Part shown: positions 16,831 to 25,886 of the stretch, one piece after another
Layout of the letters: the number at the start of each line of letters is the position of its first letter
Position numbering within the stretch: position 1 is the first letter of the stretch
The notes under the pieces: generated by a model
Databases searched by the model: none
Seen by the model: the letters and a program-made list of their open reading frames with translations, nothing else
Told to the model about the DNA's origin: nothing
Position numbers and translations under genes: made by a program
Origin: Alphaproteobacteria bacterium
GTDB taxonomy: Bacteria > Pseudomonadota > Alphaproteobacteria > Caulobacterales > Caulobacteraceae
Direction: 5' to 3'
Assembly: GCA_018821435.1 (NCBI GenBank)
Contig: JAHJME010000029.1
Location: forward strand, 81,079-145,078
Length of the DNA: 64,000 nt

Positions 16831-19677
16831 ATGAAGGATACCCGCACTCTTCGGAGTTGGCTGGCCGTGGGCGTTTGCGCCTCGGCGCTCACCGCGTTCA
16901 CGACGCCCGCACTGGCCCAGTCGGCCGGGGCGAACGTGATCGAGGAACTGGTCGTCACGGCGCAGAAGAAGGAAGAAGCCCTTCAGGACGTGCCGATCGC
17001 CGTTTCGGCGTTCGACCAGAACGCCCTCGAAAAATCCAAGATCGACGGCGGCCCGAACCTGGTTCTGGCCGTGCCGAACGTGAACTTCTCCAAGGGGAAC
17101 TTCACCGGCTACAACTTCCAGATCCGCGGCATCGGCTCGAAGCTGGTCGCCGGGTCGGGCGACGCCGGCACCGGCATCCACCTGAACAACGCCCCGCTGA
17201 TCGCGAACAACCTGTTCGAGACCGAATTCTACGACGTGGAACGGGTGGAAGTGCTGCGCGGTCCGCAAGGCACGCTGTACGGCCGGAACGCCACGGGCGG
17301 CGTGGTCAACCTGCTCACCGCCAAGCCGACCGACACGTTCGGTGGCAACCTTCGCGCCGAATACGGCAACTACAACACCATGAAGGCGCGGGGGATGATC
17401 AATCTCCCGATCAACGACCAGTTCGCCCTGCGACTGGCCGGCTCGTACCTCAAGCGCGACGGCTTCGGCGAGAACCTCGTCACCGGCAACGACGCCGACG
17501 ACCGCGAGCTGTTCGGCGCCCGCGCCACCCTGGCGTTCAACCCGACCGAGCGCTTCCGCAGCTGGGTGATGTGGGATCACTTCGAAGAAGACGACAGCCG
17601 CTCGCGGATCGGCAAGCAGTACTGCACCAAGGACAGCGGCCCAGCCAACGTCGGCGGCGTCCCCTTCTCGTCGGCGGCCGGCGGCCTGATCGGCCAGATC
17701 GAACGCGGCCTCTTCAGCCAGGGCTGCTCGCCCACCTCGCTATATAGCGCCGGCGCCCTGGGCACGGTGAACTCCCAGGCCACGCTGGGCGGCCTCTTCG
17801 GCGCTCTCGGCGGCTTCCAGACCGGCGACGCCTACGCCGGCAAGATGCAGACCCCGAACATCCGGGACATCGAGTCGGCCTTCGACCCGATCTACAAGGC
17901 CAAGACCGACATCTATGAGTTCAACGCCGCGTTCGACGTCACCGAAAACGTGACGATGAACTGGCTGACCGCCTTCACGAAGTCCAAGCTCTTCACGCGG
18001 CAGGACTACAACCGCTACACGCCGAGCACGAACTTCAACACCACGCCGAACCCGGTGAACGCCTTCGCGGCCGTGCCGGGCTTCGCGGCCATCTATGCCG
18101 GCCTGTTCCCGGGCGGGGCGATCAACGATCCGCAGAACGGCTCAGCCAACCGGTTCACCACCAGCGACATCTCCTCGGGCTACACCACGCAGTGGAGTCA
18201 CGAGTTGCGCTTCCAGTCGAACTTCGACGGGCCGTTCAACTACAACATCGGCGGCATCTTCTCGCGGTTCCAGGCGACCGGCGATTACTACGTGATGTTC
18301 AACACGGGGACCGGCTACTACCAGATCAACAATCTGCTCAATACCGGCAACGCCAACTGCACCAGCGGCCCGACCTGCGTCGCCGTGGACCCGAACAAGG
18401 ACCCGAACCGCAGCGGCCACAACTACTATGACAGCTATGGCCCCTACGACCTGACGTCCTACGCGGCGTTCGGCGAAGTCTACTGGCAGATGTCCGACAA
18501 CTTCAAATGGACCCTGGGCCTGCGCTACACGGTCGACAGCAAGGAAGTTGAAAACCACTCGGTGGTGCTGGGCACCCCCGGCTCCGGTATCGGCGGTCCG
18601 CTGCCGGGCCAGCCCGCGATCCTCAAGACCAAGTTCAAGGAACCGACGGGCCGCTTCGGCTTCGACTGGAAGCCGGACCTGGGCTTCACCAACGACACCC
18701 TGGTCTATGCGTTCTATTCGCGCGGTTACAAGGCTGGCGGCCTGAACCCCCCGCCCAGCCCCGGCATCGGCGTCGTGCCGACCTCGGCGACGTTCCAACC
18801 CGAATTCATCAACTCCTACGAAATCGGGACGAAGAACACCCTGCTGGACGGCACCCTGCAGATGAACCTGACCGGGTTCTACTACGACTATAAGGGCTAC
18901 CAGGTCTCGAAGATCATCAACCGCACCTCGATCAACGAGAACATCGACGCCCAGGTCATGGGCGCGGAGTTCGAGTCGATCTGGCAGCCGCTGCAAGGTC
19001 TGCGCTTCAACGCGGCGATCGGTTACCTCGACACCAAGATCAAGAACGCCGACTCGATCGACACCTTCAACCGGACCCAGAGCAATTCGGGCCTGACGGT
19101 GGTGAAGTCGAGCTCGGCCTCGAACTGCGTGGTGTCGACCGCCGCCGCCGCGACGGCCCTGACGATCACCAACGCCAGCGGCAACCCGTTCACCCTGCTC
19201 GGCGTCTGCACCCTGGCCTCGGCCGCGGGCGCGGGCACCAACATCAACGGGACGGGCGCCATCGCCGCCGGCACCAACGCCTTCGGCGGCCTGGTCTCGG
19301 AAGGCGTGTCGGTCGACCTGGACGGCAACAGCCTGCCGAACGCGCCGCATTGGACCGTCTCGCTGGGGGCCCAGTACACCTGGACCCTGGGCGACTGGGA
19401 CGCGACCCTGCGTGGCGACTTCTATCACCAGAGCAAGACCTACGCGCGGATCTACAACTCGGCCCCGGACCGCATCCAGTCCTGGGACAACGTCAACCTG
19501 ACGATGACGGTCGAGAACAAGGACCTGGGCGTCGAGGTGGCTGGCTTCGTCAAGAACGCCACCAAGGAGAAGGCGATCACCGACTTCTACCTGACCGACG
19601 ACAGCTCCGGCCTGTACCGGAACGCCTTCTACACCGAGCCGCGCACGTACGGCGTCTCGGTCACCAAGCGCTGGTAG
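16831..19677 (+). CDS. TonB-dependent outer-membrane receptor
   Basis: A 948-residue receptor with a signal peptide ending near residue 30 (ALAQ), a short leader containing the EELVVTAQKKEEALQDVPIAV plug start (a TonB-box region, read in parts), the plug signature RGPQGTLYGRNATGGVVNL, and a long beta-barrel ending in YGVSVTKRW with a terminal Trp. It imports an unknown ligand with energy from TonB-ExbBD. GGGAGGAATAA precedes the start. Extracellular-loop cysteines are present in pairs. No adjacent enzyme hints at the substrate; Caulobacterales use such receptors for many carbohydrates and chelates. A strong terminator follows. Confidence 0.93.
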   Translation: MKDTRTLRSWLAVGVCASALTAFTTPALAQSAGANVIEELVVTAQKKEEALQDVPIAVSAFDQNALEKSKIDGGPNLVLAVPNVNFSKGNFTGYNFQIRGIGSKLVAGSGDAGTGIHLNNAPLIANNLFETEFYDVERVEVLRGPQGTLYGRNATGGVVNLLTAKPTDTFGGNLRAEYGNYNTMKARGMINLPINDQFALRLAGSYLKRDGFGENLVTGNDADDRELFGARATLAFNPTERFRSWVMWDHFEEDDSRSRIGKQYCTKDSGPANVGGVPFSSAAGGLIGQIERGLFSQGCSPTSLYSAGALGTVNSQATLGGLFGALGGFQTGDAYAGKMQTPNIRDIESAFDPIYKAKTDIYEFNAAFDVTENVTMNWLTAFTKSKLFTRQDYNRYTPSTNFNTTPNPVNAFAAVPGFAAIYAGLFPGGAINDPQNGSANRFTTSDISSGYTTQWSHELRFQSNFDGPFNYNIGGIFSRFQATGDYYVMFNTGTGYYQINNLLNTGNANCTSGPTCVAVDPNKDPNRSGHNYYDSYGPYDLTSYAAFGEVYWQMSDNFKWTLGLRYTVDSKEVENHSVVLGTPGSGIGGPLPGQPAILKTKFKEPTGRFGFDWKPDLGFTNDTLVYAFYSRGYKAGGLNPPPSPGIGVVPTSATFQPEFINSYEIGTKNTLLDGTLQMNLTGFYYDYKGYQVSKIINRTSINENIDAQVMGAEFESIWQPLQGLRFNAAIGYLDTKIKNADSIDTFNRTQSNSGLTVVKSSSASNCVVSTAAAATALTITNASGNPFTLLGVCTLASAAGAGTNINGTGAIAAGTNAFGGLVSEGVSVDLDGNSLPNAPHWTVSLGAQYTWTLGDWDATLRGDFYHQSKTYARIYNSAPDRIQSWDNVNLTMTVENKDLGVEVAGFVKNATKEKAITDFYLTDDSSGLYRNAFYTEPRTYGVSVTKRW

Positions 19678-19704
19678 AACCCAGCCCTTCCAGGGAAGCC
19701 TTTG

Positions 19705-19735
19705 GGGGCGGCGGAGCAATCCGCCGCCCCTTTTT
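19705..19735 (+). terminator. Rho-independent terminator of the TonB-dependent receptor gene
   Basis: A perfect 11-bp stem (GGGGCGGCGGA / TCCGCCGCCCC) with a GCAA tetraloop followed by TTTTT, 27 bp beyond the receptor stop codon. Confidence 0.92.
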
Positions 19736-19746
19736 CATGGGCCGTA

Positions 19747-21279
19747 TCAGGCCCCGGCAAGCCGCGCCGCGAACGGACCCGGCGAGACCTCGATCGTCGT
19801 GCCCGCCCGGCGCTTGGCCTTCAGCCATTCGTGGATGACTTCGGAGCAGGTGTGGTCGAGGCAGGAGAGGCCACGCGTATCCAGGCGCAGCACGCCGCCG
19901 TCCGGGATCGCCTCGAGGGCCTTGGTGATCCGCGGAAGCTGCAGGAAGGTGGCGGCGCCCTCCAAGGTCACGGCGCGATCGGCGCCGTCACCGCTGTTGT
20001 CGGCGATCTTCAGCCGCATCCGGCGCAGGTGCGGGATCAGCTCCAGCACGGTCAGCGCCATACCGATCAGCACACCGGTCAGCAGGTCGGTGGACACCAC
20101 GGCGATGAACGTCGCCGCCCAGATCGCGGCGGGCAACAGGCCGTAGCGGTCGAACAGATGGCGCACATGCTGCAGGCCCACCAGCCGCCAGCCCGTGACC
20201 ACCAGGATGCCGGCCAGCGCGGCGCTGGGAACCAGCTCCAGCACCATCGGCAACAGGGCCACAAACGCCAGGATCCAGGCGCCGTGCATGATGGCGGACA
20301 TCCGCGTGACCGCGCCGGCCTGGACGTTGGCCGAACTGCGCACGATCACGCCGGTCATCGGCAGCGCGCCGGCCGCGCCGCAAAGCATGTTGCCCACGCC
20401 TTGGGCGAACAGCTCCTTGTTGTACTTGGTCCTCGGTCCGTCGTGCATGCGATCCACCGCGGCGGCGGACAGCAGGGTCTCGGCCGAGGCGATGAAGGCG
20501 ATGGCGAGAGCCGTCACGATCATGCCCAGTTCAGCCATGCGGCTGAAGTCGGCGAGGCCGGGCACGGCGATGGCCGCGATGATCGACTCCGGCACGGCGA
20601 TGCGCTGGACGTCCAGGCCGAAGCCGATGGCCGTGAGCGTGCCGGCCAGCACGCCCAGCAACGCGCCGGGCACCAGCTTGAGTTTCGCGGGCCGGATTTT
20701 CTCCCAGCCGATCATCGCCCCGATGGTCACGGCGCCGACGACGAACGCCGATTCCGCGCGGCCGAGGGTCAGGGGGCTCATGCTGAAGAACGCGCCGGGG
20801 ATGGCCAGCAGGTTCCGCAGGCCGTGCGGCCCGGGACTGTCGCCGAACATCACGTGGATCTGGCCGACGACGATCAGCACGCCGATCCCGGCCAGCATGC
20901 CGTGGACGACCGCCGGCGAGATGGCGCGGAACCATTGGCCCAGCTTCATGGCCCCGGCCAGGACCTGGATCAGGCCGGCCAGGATCAGCAGCGGACCCAG
21001 CATGCCGACACCGTGCTTCTGCACGATCTCGAAGACGATGACCGCCAAGCCGGCGGCCGGGCCGCTCACCTGCAGGGGTGAGCCGGCCAGGGCGCCGACG
21101 ACGATGCCGCCGATGATGCCGGTGATCAGGCCCTTTTCGGCCGGGACGCCGGAGGCGATGGCGATGCCCATGCACAGCGGCAGCGCCACCAGGAAGACGA
21201 CGATGGAGGCGGTGAAGTCCCGCGAGAAGATATTACCACGCGTGAGCACCGGCGCCGGGGGAGCGGCTGGATGACTCAT
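19747..21279 (-). CDS. SulP family anion transporter, probable bicarbonate/sulfate transporter
   Basis: A 510-residue SulP transporter with about ten to twelve helices. It has the SulP signature near the N-terminus (ALPLCMGIAIASGVP, GSPLQVSGPAAGLAV) and a C-terminal STAS-like domain from about residue 415. ESAFV/AETLLSAAAVDRM and GALPMTGVIVRSSANVQAGA are conserved core stretches. Its start overlaps the stop of a beta-carbonic anhydrase gene (ATGA). That coupling, common in proteobacteria, points to transport of bicarbonate rather than sulfate, with CO2/HCO3- interconversion by the partner. Convergent with the receptor gene. Confidence 0.88.
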   Translation of the reverse strand: MSHPAAPPAPVLTRGNIFSRDFTASIVVFLVALPLCMGIAIASGVPAEKGLITGIIGGIVVGALAGSPLQVSGPAAGLAVIVFEIVQKHGVGMLGPLLILAGLIQVLAGAMKLGQWFRAISPAVVHGMLAGIGVLIVVGQIHVMFGDSPGPHGLRNLLAIPGAFFSMSPLTLGRAESAFVVGAVTIGAMIGWEKIRPAKLKLVPGALLGVLAGTLTAIGFGLDVQRIAVPESIIAAIAVPGLADFSRMAELGMIVTALAIAFIASAETLLSAAAVDRMHDGPRTKYNKELFAQGVGNMLCGAAGALPMTGVIVRSSANVQAGAVTRMSAIMHGAWILAFVALLPMVLELVPSAALAGILVVTGWRLVGLQHVRHLFDRYGLLPAAIWAATFIAVVSTDLLTGVLIGMALTVLELIPHLRRMRLKIADNSGDGADRAVTLEGAATFLQLPRITKALEAIPDGGVLRLDTRGLSCLDHTCSEVIHEWLKAKRRAGTTIEVSPGPFAARLAGA

Positions 21280-21986
21280 TCAGCGGCGATCCCAGCGGCG
21301 GAGAGGCCGATGTGACCTTCGGCGGCCAGGCGCCGGGCCGGCGCCAGCGCCACGGGCAGGCGCCCGTTGCCTTCGACCTTGACGAAGTGGCCGGTCTCTC
21401 CGTCGAGGGCCAGGATCTGGCCGGTCTCGATGTCGAAGAACCATCCGTGCAGCGTCAGGTCGCCGCGGGCGATGGCGGACGCGACGGACGGATGGGTCCG
21501 CAGGTGGTTGATCTGAACCACCACGTTCTCCAGCGCCAGCACGCGGGCGGCCTGGGCGTCATCCAGCCCTTCGTAGGCCGAGCACACGACGCTGTGGGCG
21601 GCGTGCGCGTGACGCAGCCAGGCGGCGACGTTCGGCATGGCGGCCAGCGCCTCGGGATTGTTGAACGCCTTCATGGCGCCGCAGTCCGAATGGCCGCAGA
21701 CGACGATGTCGCGGACGCCCAGGGCCATCACGGCGTATTCGACGGCCGAGGAGACCCCGCCGTTCGCCTGCGAGAAGGGCGGCACGATGTTGCCGGCGTT
21801 GCGGCAGACGAAGAGATCGCCGGGCGCCGCCTGGGTGATCAGTTCCGGCACGACCCGAGAGTCGGCGCACGAGATCATCAGGGCCTTCGGGCTTTGTCCG
21901 TCGCTGGCAAGTCGGCGATAGAGCGCGGTCTGTTCAGGCAGCATCGCGCCACGAAAATGGGCGGCCCGTTCGAGCACATGTTCCAA
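21276..21986 (-). CDS. Beta-class carbonic anhydrase
   Basis: A 236-residue beta-carbonic anhydrase. Zinc ligands C40, H99 and C102 are in MISCADSRV and VVCGHSDCGAMK, and the D42-R44 dyad is present. CRNAGNIVPP is also conserved. The start is a TTG at 21986, supported by CCGGAGG eight bases upstream and by MEHVLERAAHFRG matching family N-termini. It overlaps the SulP gene by 4 nt. Together they should supply bicarbonate for carboxylation reactions or pH balance. The C-terminal tail after residue 210 is longer than needed for the fold. Confidence 0.93.
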   Translation of the reverse strand: MEHVLERAAHFRGAMLPEQTALYRRLASDGQSPKALMISCADSRVVPELITQAAPGDLFVCRNAGNIVPPFSQANGGVSSAVEYAVMALGVRDIVVCGHSDCGAMKAFNNPEALAAMPNVAAWLRHAHAAHSVVCSAYEGLDDAQAARVLALENVVVQINHLRTHPSVASAIARGDLTLHGWFFDIETGQILALDGETGHFVKVEGNGRLPVALAPARRLAAEGHIGLSAAGIAAE

Positions 21987-22172
21987 GGTTCTAGCCTCCG
22001 GAGTTCGGCGAAAGGGGGTGCGATGACACCCGGCGAACTCGCCTTGCGGCGTGTCGACGTCCGAACCCGTGCGTCATCGCCCGGAGGTTTTGCCGCACCG
22101 CCGTTTCGGCCGCGCAGCAAGTTCGTGTCAAAGCATGTCCCGGCGCCCAGGAGGCCGGAGAAACACCGCCGC

Positions 22173-23501
22173 TCAGTGCGGCGCGGGCAACCGCAGTTCG
22201 GCGCACAAGCCGCCCGACGGACGGTTCATCAGGACGAACTCGCCGCCCTCCTGATCCGCCACGCGCTGCACGATGCTGAGACCCAGCCCCAGCCCCGCCG
22301 TGTTGCGGGCCCGCGCGACGTCAAGCCGTTCGAACGCCTCCCGGACCCGGTCGTGGTCGGCTTCGGGAATGCCCGGCCCGGCGTCCTCGACCCGCAGCAC
22401 GATCCTGTCGCCCGTGTGCAGCAGACTGACGTCGGCCCGCCCGCCATAGATCAGGGCGTTCTGCACCAGGTTCTCGAAGGCGCGCTTGACCAGCGAGACC
22501 CGGACCATGGCGGCCAGCCGGCCGGGGCCGTGATAGGTGGCCGTGGCTCCGGCATCGACGGCGGCGTCCACCACCGTCATGCAGAGGGTCGCCAGGTCGG
22601 TCAGGCGCGGAGTCTCGGCTTCGCCACGGCCGCCCAGATACGCCAGCAGCGAATCCAGCATGTGGCTCATCTCGTCGACGTCGCGTTCGAGCGCCTCGCG
22701 CGTCCCGGCGTCGCTGTCGCTGACGAAGCTGGCGCGCAGCCGGAGCCGGGCCAGCGGCGTGCGCAGATCGTGGCTCACCGCCGCCAGCGCATGGGTGCGG
22801 GCCGCGAGCAGATCGTTGATGCGCGATTGCATGGCGTTGAACGCCTGGGCCACCCGCCGCAGGTCGCCCGCGCCTTCTTCCCGGACATGGACGGGCGCGC
22901 CCTTGCCGACATTCTCCGCCGCCTGCGCCAGGGATCGCAGCGGGCCGCCAAAGCTGCGGACCAGGAGGATGGCGGCGAACATCACGCCCACAGACAGGAC
23001 GGCCACCGAGCCCAAGCCGGTCCAGATCACCTCCCACGGATTGGTGGTCACCCGCGACGAGATATGGACCCGGCTTCCGTCGGCCATGCGCACCGAGGCG
23101 ATGACCCGGCCGCGCGGCCCCGCGTCGCCGCCAAGGAGGTCGAGGCGCAGGTCTTGCTGCGCCAGCGAAGGCTCCCAGCCGATCATGTCGGCCTGCAGCC
23201 GTTGCAGCCAGCCGCTCTGACGCTCGGGCGGGCGGAACGAGCCTTCGCCCCATCGCACCGCAGCGGTCTGGGAGGACAGTTCCTGCGCCACGATCGGGCG
23301 CTGCAACTCGGGCGTCTCGTTCAGCACCCGGGTGACCACCACCAGCTGCTCGGCCAGATGGTGGGCCTGCTCGGCGCGCGTGGTGTGGATATCGATGCGT
23401 TCGAAGACGATCGAGCTCGCCACGAACTCGATGAGCACCGCCCCCATCATCACCAGGATGACGCGCCCGATAAGTCCCTGGGGCCAGGGACGCCAGGTCA
23501 T
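22173..23501 (-). CDS. Sensor histidine kinase, EnvZ-like
   Basis: A 442-residue membrane kinase with transmembrane segments near residues 12-32 and 165-182 around a periplasmic domain of about 130 residues. A HAMP segment follows, then HisKA with phospho-acceptor H244 (AAVSHDLRTPLARL), and an ATPase domain with the N-box ENLVQNALIYG, DAGPGIP and GLGLGLSIV. All kinase motifs are intact. It shares one base with the upstream response regulator (TGATG), so the pair is translated together. Layout and HAMP-HisKA type match EnvZ/OmpR pairs. The signal is unknown. Confidence 0.93.
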   Translation of the reverse strand: MTWRPWPQGLIGRVILVMMGAVLIEFVASSIVFERIDIHTTRAEQAHHLAEQLVVVTRVLNETPELQRPIVAQELSSQTAAVRWGEGSFRPPERQSGWLQRLQADMIGWEPSLAQQDLRLDLLGGDAGPRGRVIASVRMADGSRVHISSRVTTNPWEVIWTGLGSVAVLSVGVMFAAILLVRSFGGPLRSLAQAAENVGKGAPVHVREEGAGDLRRVAQAFNAMQSRINDLLAARTHALAAVSHDLRTPLARLRLRASFVSDSDAGTREALERDVDEMSHMLDSLLAYLGGRGEAETPRLTDLATLCMTVVDAAVDAGATATYHGPGRLAAMVRVSLVKRAFENLVQNALIYGGRADVSLLHTGDRIVLRVEDAGPGIPEADHDRVREAFERLDVARARNTAGLGLGLSIVQRVADQEGGEFVLMNRPSGGLCAELRLPAPH

Positions 23502-24247
23502 CAGACGCGGGTCACGGGATGGGCCAGCATGTAGCCAACACCGCGAACGGTGCGGATCACGGCGGGGCCGCCGCCGCCGCCGGCCAGCTTGCGACGCAGC
23601 CGGCTGACCAGGACGTCGATGCTGCGGTCCGACGCGTCGGCGAGGCGGGCCCTCGAGAGCTCCAGCAACCGCTCCCGCCCGATGACGCGCTGGGGATGAC
23701 TGAGGAAGGCCAGCAGAAGATCGAACTCGGCGCCGGAAAGCTCCACCGCCACGCCCTCGGGCGACAGCAGCTCGCGCGCCGCGGGGTCGGCGACCCAGTT
23801 CGCGAAGCTGAGCTGGCCGCGGGACGGGCGGGCCGCCGGGCCGACCTGGCGACGGGTCCGGCGCAGGGTGGCGCGGATGCGGGCGACCAGCTCCTTGGCG
23901 CTGAAGGGCTTGGGCACATAGTCGTCGGCCCCCAGCTCCAGGCCCACGAGGCGATCGGTTTCGTCACCGCGCGCGCTGACGATGATGATCGGCACGTCGC
24001 TGGTCTGGCGAACCGCCCGGCACAGGTCGAAACCGTTGGCGCCCGGCAGCATCACGTCCAGCAGGATCATGTCCACGTGCGAGCCCTCGAGGCAGCGCAC
24101 CATCTCGGGGCCGGAGCCTGCGCTCAGGGGCTGGAAGCCACCCTCCTTGAGGGTGCGCATCAACAGGGTCCTCAAACCCGGATCGTCCTCGACAATGAGA
24201 ACAACCGGCGGGGCGAGGGTGAAGTCGTCGAGCTGAAGTTCGAGCAT
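23501..24247 (-). CDS. OmpR/PhoB-family response regulator
   Basis: A 248-residue regulator with a receiver domain (D20-D21 region, phospho-acceptor D64 in LLDVMLPG, T/S90 and K113 in VPKPF) and a C-terminal winged-helix DNA-binding domain (about residues 150-245, with RSIDVLVSRLRRKL and IRTVRGVGYML). The start at 24247 (MLELQLDDF) is preferred over an ATG 42 bases upstream. It forms an operon with the overlapping histidine kinase. Target genes are unknown; the two exported proteins and the TonB receptor just upstream are candidates. Confidence 0.93.
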   Translation of the reverse strand: MLELQLDDFTLAPPVVLIVEDDPGLRTLLMRTLKEGGFQPLSAGSGPEMVRCLEGSHVDMILLDVMLPGANGFDLCRAVRQTSDVPIIIVSARGDETDRLVGLELGADDYVPKPFSAKELVARIRATLRRTRRQVGPAARPSRGQLSFANWVADPAARELLSPEGVAVELSGAEFDLLLAFLSHPQRVIGRERLLELSRARLADASDRSIDVLVSRLRRKLAGGGGGPAVIRTVRGVGYMLAHPVTRV

Positions 24248-24325
24248 TCGGCGTTTGATACACACACAAAAGGAAAGTTGGCAGACCACTCGGCCAATTA
24301 GGCGCAGGCGGCCGATCTACAAGGT

Positions 24326-24371
24326 GCGGATGGCGCAAAGCCGCTTCTGTCAGCAGCGATGCGCCATCCGC
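24326..24371. other. Perfect 12-bp inverted repeat upstream of the response regulator
   Basis: GCGGATGGCGCA at 24326-24337 and TGCGCCATCCGC at 24360-24371 are perfect reverse complements with a 22-base spacer that itself holds a short GCTG/CAGC dyad. It lies about 80-125 bp upstream of the response-regulator start and 60 bp beyond the stop of the small exported protein, both on the minus strand. No T-tract follows. It could be a factor-assisted terminator, a leader hairpin, or an operator. Confidence 0.5.
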
Positions 24372-24432
24372 GCCCACGGGGCGCCCGCCGGCCCGACGCG
24401 GTAGGGGGGAGTGGGGACCGCGCCGGGACGGA

Positions 24433-24780
24433 TCAGGACGCCGCCGCGTTCGAGGCGCAGACCTTGGCGACCAGGGTCTCCAGATCTCCGCCCTTGGCGG
24501 TCGCGGCATCCGTGCGGACCTGGATGCTCTGGTCGCTCGATTCCACCACGACGCCCTTCACCGCCTCATGCCGGCGCAGGGCGTCCACCACGCTGGGGAC
24601 GCAGTGGGCCGAGGGGGTGACAAGACGGACGGTCTCGACGCGCGCGGCGGCGGCGCGCTCGCGCGCCACCTGCTCGGTGTGGGCCAGGCCCGAGCCGGCC
24701 GGGCCGGCGATGGCGGTGGAGGCGGAAACGCAGGCGGACATGGCCAGGGCCACGCCAAGGATGTGTTGCAGTCGCATCAT
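24433..24780 (-). CDS. Small exported protein of unknown function
   Basis: A 115-residue protein with a clear signal peptide (MMRLQHILGVALAMSACVSASTAIA). The mature part has a beta-alpha-beta look (VETVRLVTP, HCVPSVVDALRRHEAVKGVVVE, SIQVRTDAATAKGGDLETLVAKVCA, in parts) that faintly resembles a ferredoxin-like heavy-metal-associated fold, but the paired metal cysteines are missing. Two cysteines may form a disulfide. It follows the next gene by 21 nt and probably forms an operon with it. No function is assigned. Confidence 0.65.
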   Translation of the reverse strand: MMRLQHILGVALAMSACVSASTAIAGPAGSGLAHTEQVARERAAAARVETVRLVTPSAHCVPSVVDALRRHEAVKGVVVESSDQSIQVRTDAATAKGGDLETLVAKVCASNAAAS

Positions 24781-24801
24781 GAACTCCGTGAGCTGTTGGG
24801 G

Positions 24802-25452
24802 CTATTCGGCGCCGGGGCTGGCGAGCGCCAGGGACTGGCCGGCGGCCAGGCGGTGTCGGTAGGCGTCGACGGCCTGCAGCAGGCCGGCAATCTCGGCGCG
24901 GTTCAGGCTAGAACGCTCTTCGCGGCCCTGGTCCGGCTTGAACTTGAACGACCAGGTGTTTTCCGCGCCCGGCTGATAGCCGGCGGCCAGCCGCCGCAGC
25001 TCGGCCTCGCCGACCACGAAGCTGACTTCTTCGAAGCAGCTGGACTGGGGATCGATCGCGTCGCAGGCGGGCTGATTGCTCTCGACCTTCCGGAGCTTCG
25101 CCGTCGTCGGCCAGCTGGAGGTCTCGTAGTTCACGTGTCCGAAGTCGCGATAGCTGCCCATGTATTGCAGCGTCTGGCGCACCTCGAACCGGGTCTCGCC
25201 CGTCTTGCGGTCCACGTAGGCCCGCAGGTGATTGTCGTTGTACGGCGTGCGCAGAACGCCGCGGGTCGAGCGAAGCACGTCGCGCGTCGACAGCACCCCC
25301 TCGATGTCGAGCGGATCCTCGTTCAGCGTGACCTTCTCGCGCGCCGTCTCGGGCGTCAGCAGCGCCGCCTTGCCGTTCGCGGCGGCGGGCGTCGCGGTGG
25401 CGACGACGAGCAGTGCGCTACAGGCCGCCGCCAGTCTCATGGGTCTGTTCAT
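24802..25452 (-). CDS. Exported protein of unknown function
   Basis: A 216-residue protein with an N-terminal signal peptide (MNRPMRLAAACSALLVVATATPAAA). The start at 25452 is supported by CGGAGGACAGG just upstream. The mature sequence has a conserved-looking core (LRAYVDRKTGETRFEVRQTLQYMG, in parts), two cysteines about nine residues apart (ACDAIDPQSSC), and a helical tail. I do not recognise the family. It is paired with the smaller exported protein downstream and is divergent from a TonB-dependent receptor. Confidence 0.7.
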   Translation of the reverse strand: MNRPMRLAAACSALLVVATATPAAANGKAALLTPETAREKVTLNEDPLDIEGVLSTRDVLRSTRGVLRTPYNDNHLRAYVDRKTGETRFEVRQTLQYMGSYRDFGHVNYETSSWPTTAKLRKVESNQPACDAIDPQSSCFEEVSFVVGEAELRRLAAGYQPGAENTWSFKFKPDQGREERSSLNRAEIAGLLQAVDAYRHRLAAGQSLALASPGAE

Positions 25453-25886
25453 CCTGTCCTCCGGAGACCGGCGCCTGGGTGCAGTGGCCGGTGTCGTCGA
25501 GGCAAAGGTGGTGGCCCAGGTTTGCTGGCGCGCATCGCGATTGTGACAAACTATGACAGGGTCGCACCCCATGGCGCCGAGGGTGATTTCTCCAATTTTG
25601 ACAAAACGGTACGCATTGAGGTGCGCGGTCACGCTTTCTCAATCCCTGGTCACACAAGGTTTCGGTGACCGTTGTTCGATTTTGTGCCCCGAATTCGAAA
25701 ATGCGGTCTTTTCGCCACACTTGGCCAAAAGCGTCGTCATTACGGCGTAAGTTACCGCTGTACAGTTGACGCGACGCTCAACTCCCATTGAGGGTCCGCG
25801 GCCCCGGGCGCCTCCCCGCGCCCGCTCCAACAATATGCAAAACACGAGACCGTACGGCCTGACCGTCCGCGCCTCGGGAGGATCTT
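25453..25886. promoter_or_regulatory. 434-bp divergent regulatory region with repeated TGACA boxes
   Basis: No credible gene lies here. The stretch is visibly less GC-rich than its surroundings. It holds TGACA at 25545-25549 and 25555-25559 (a 10-bp direct repeat), again at 25599-25603, and a GGTCAC/GTGACC dyad (25648-25653, 25665-25670). Direct repeats with helical-turn spacing are the usual binding pattern of OmpR/PhoB-type regulators, one of which is encoded 1.3 kb away. GGGAGGATCTT just before 25887 is the ribosome-binding site of the receptor gene. Confidence 0.4.

Noticed and set aside
21312..23534. 740-codon plus-strand frame opposite the carbonic anhydrase and histidine kinase
   Set aside because: Composition is that of the complement of real genes (H/R/Q/G-rich) and no motif is present.
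25545..25562. Pho-box reading of the TGTCA repeats
   Set aside because: Spacing is 10 bp instead of the 11 bp of the canonical Pho box and the second half does not match in register; only a generic OmpR-type site is suggested.
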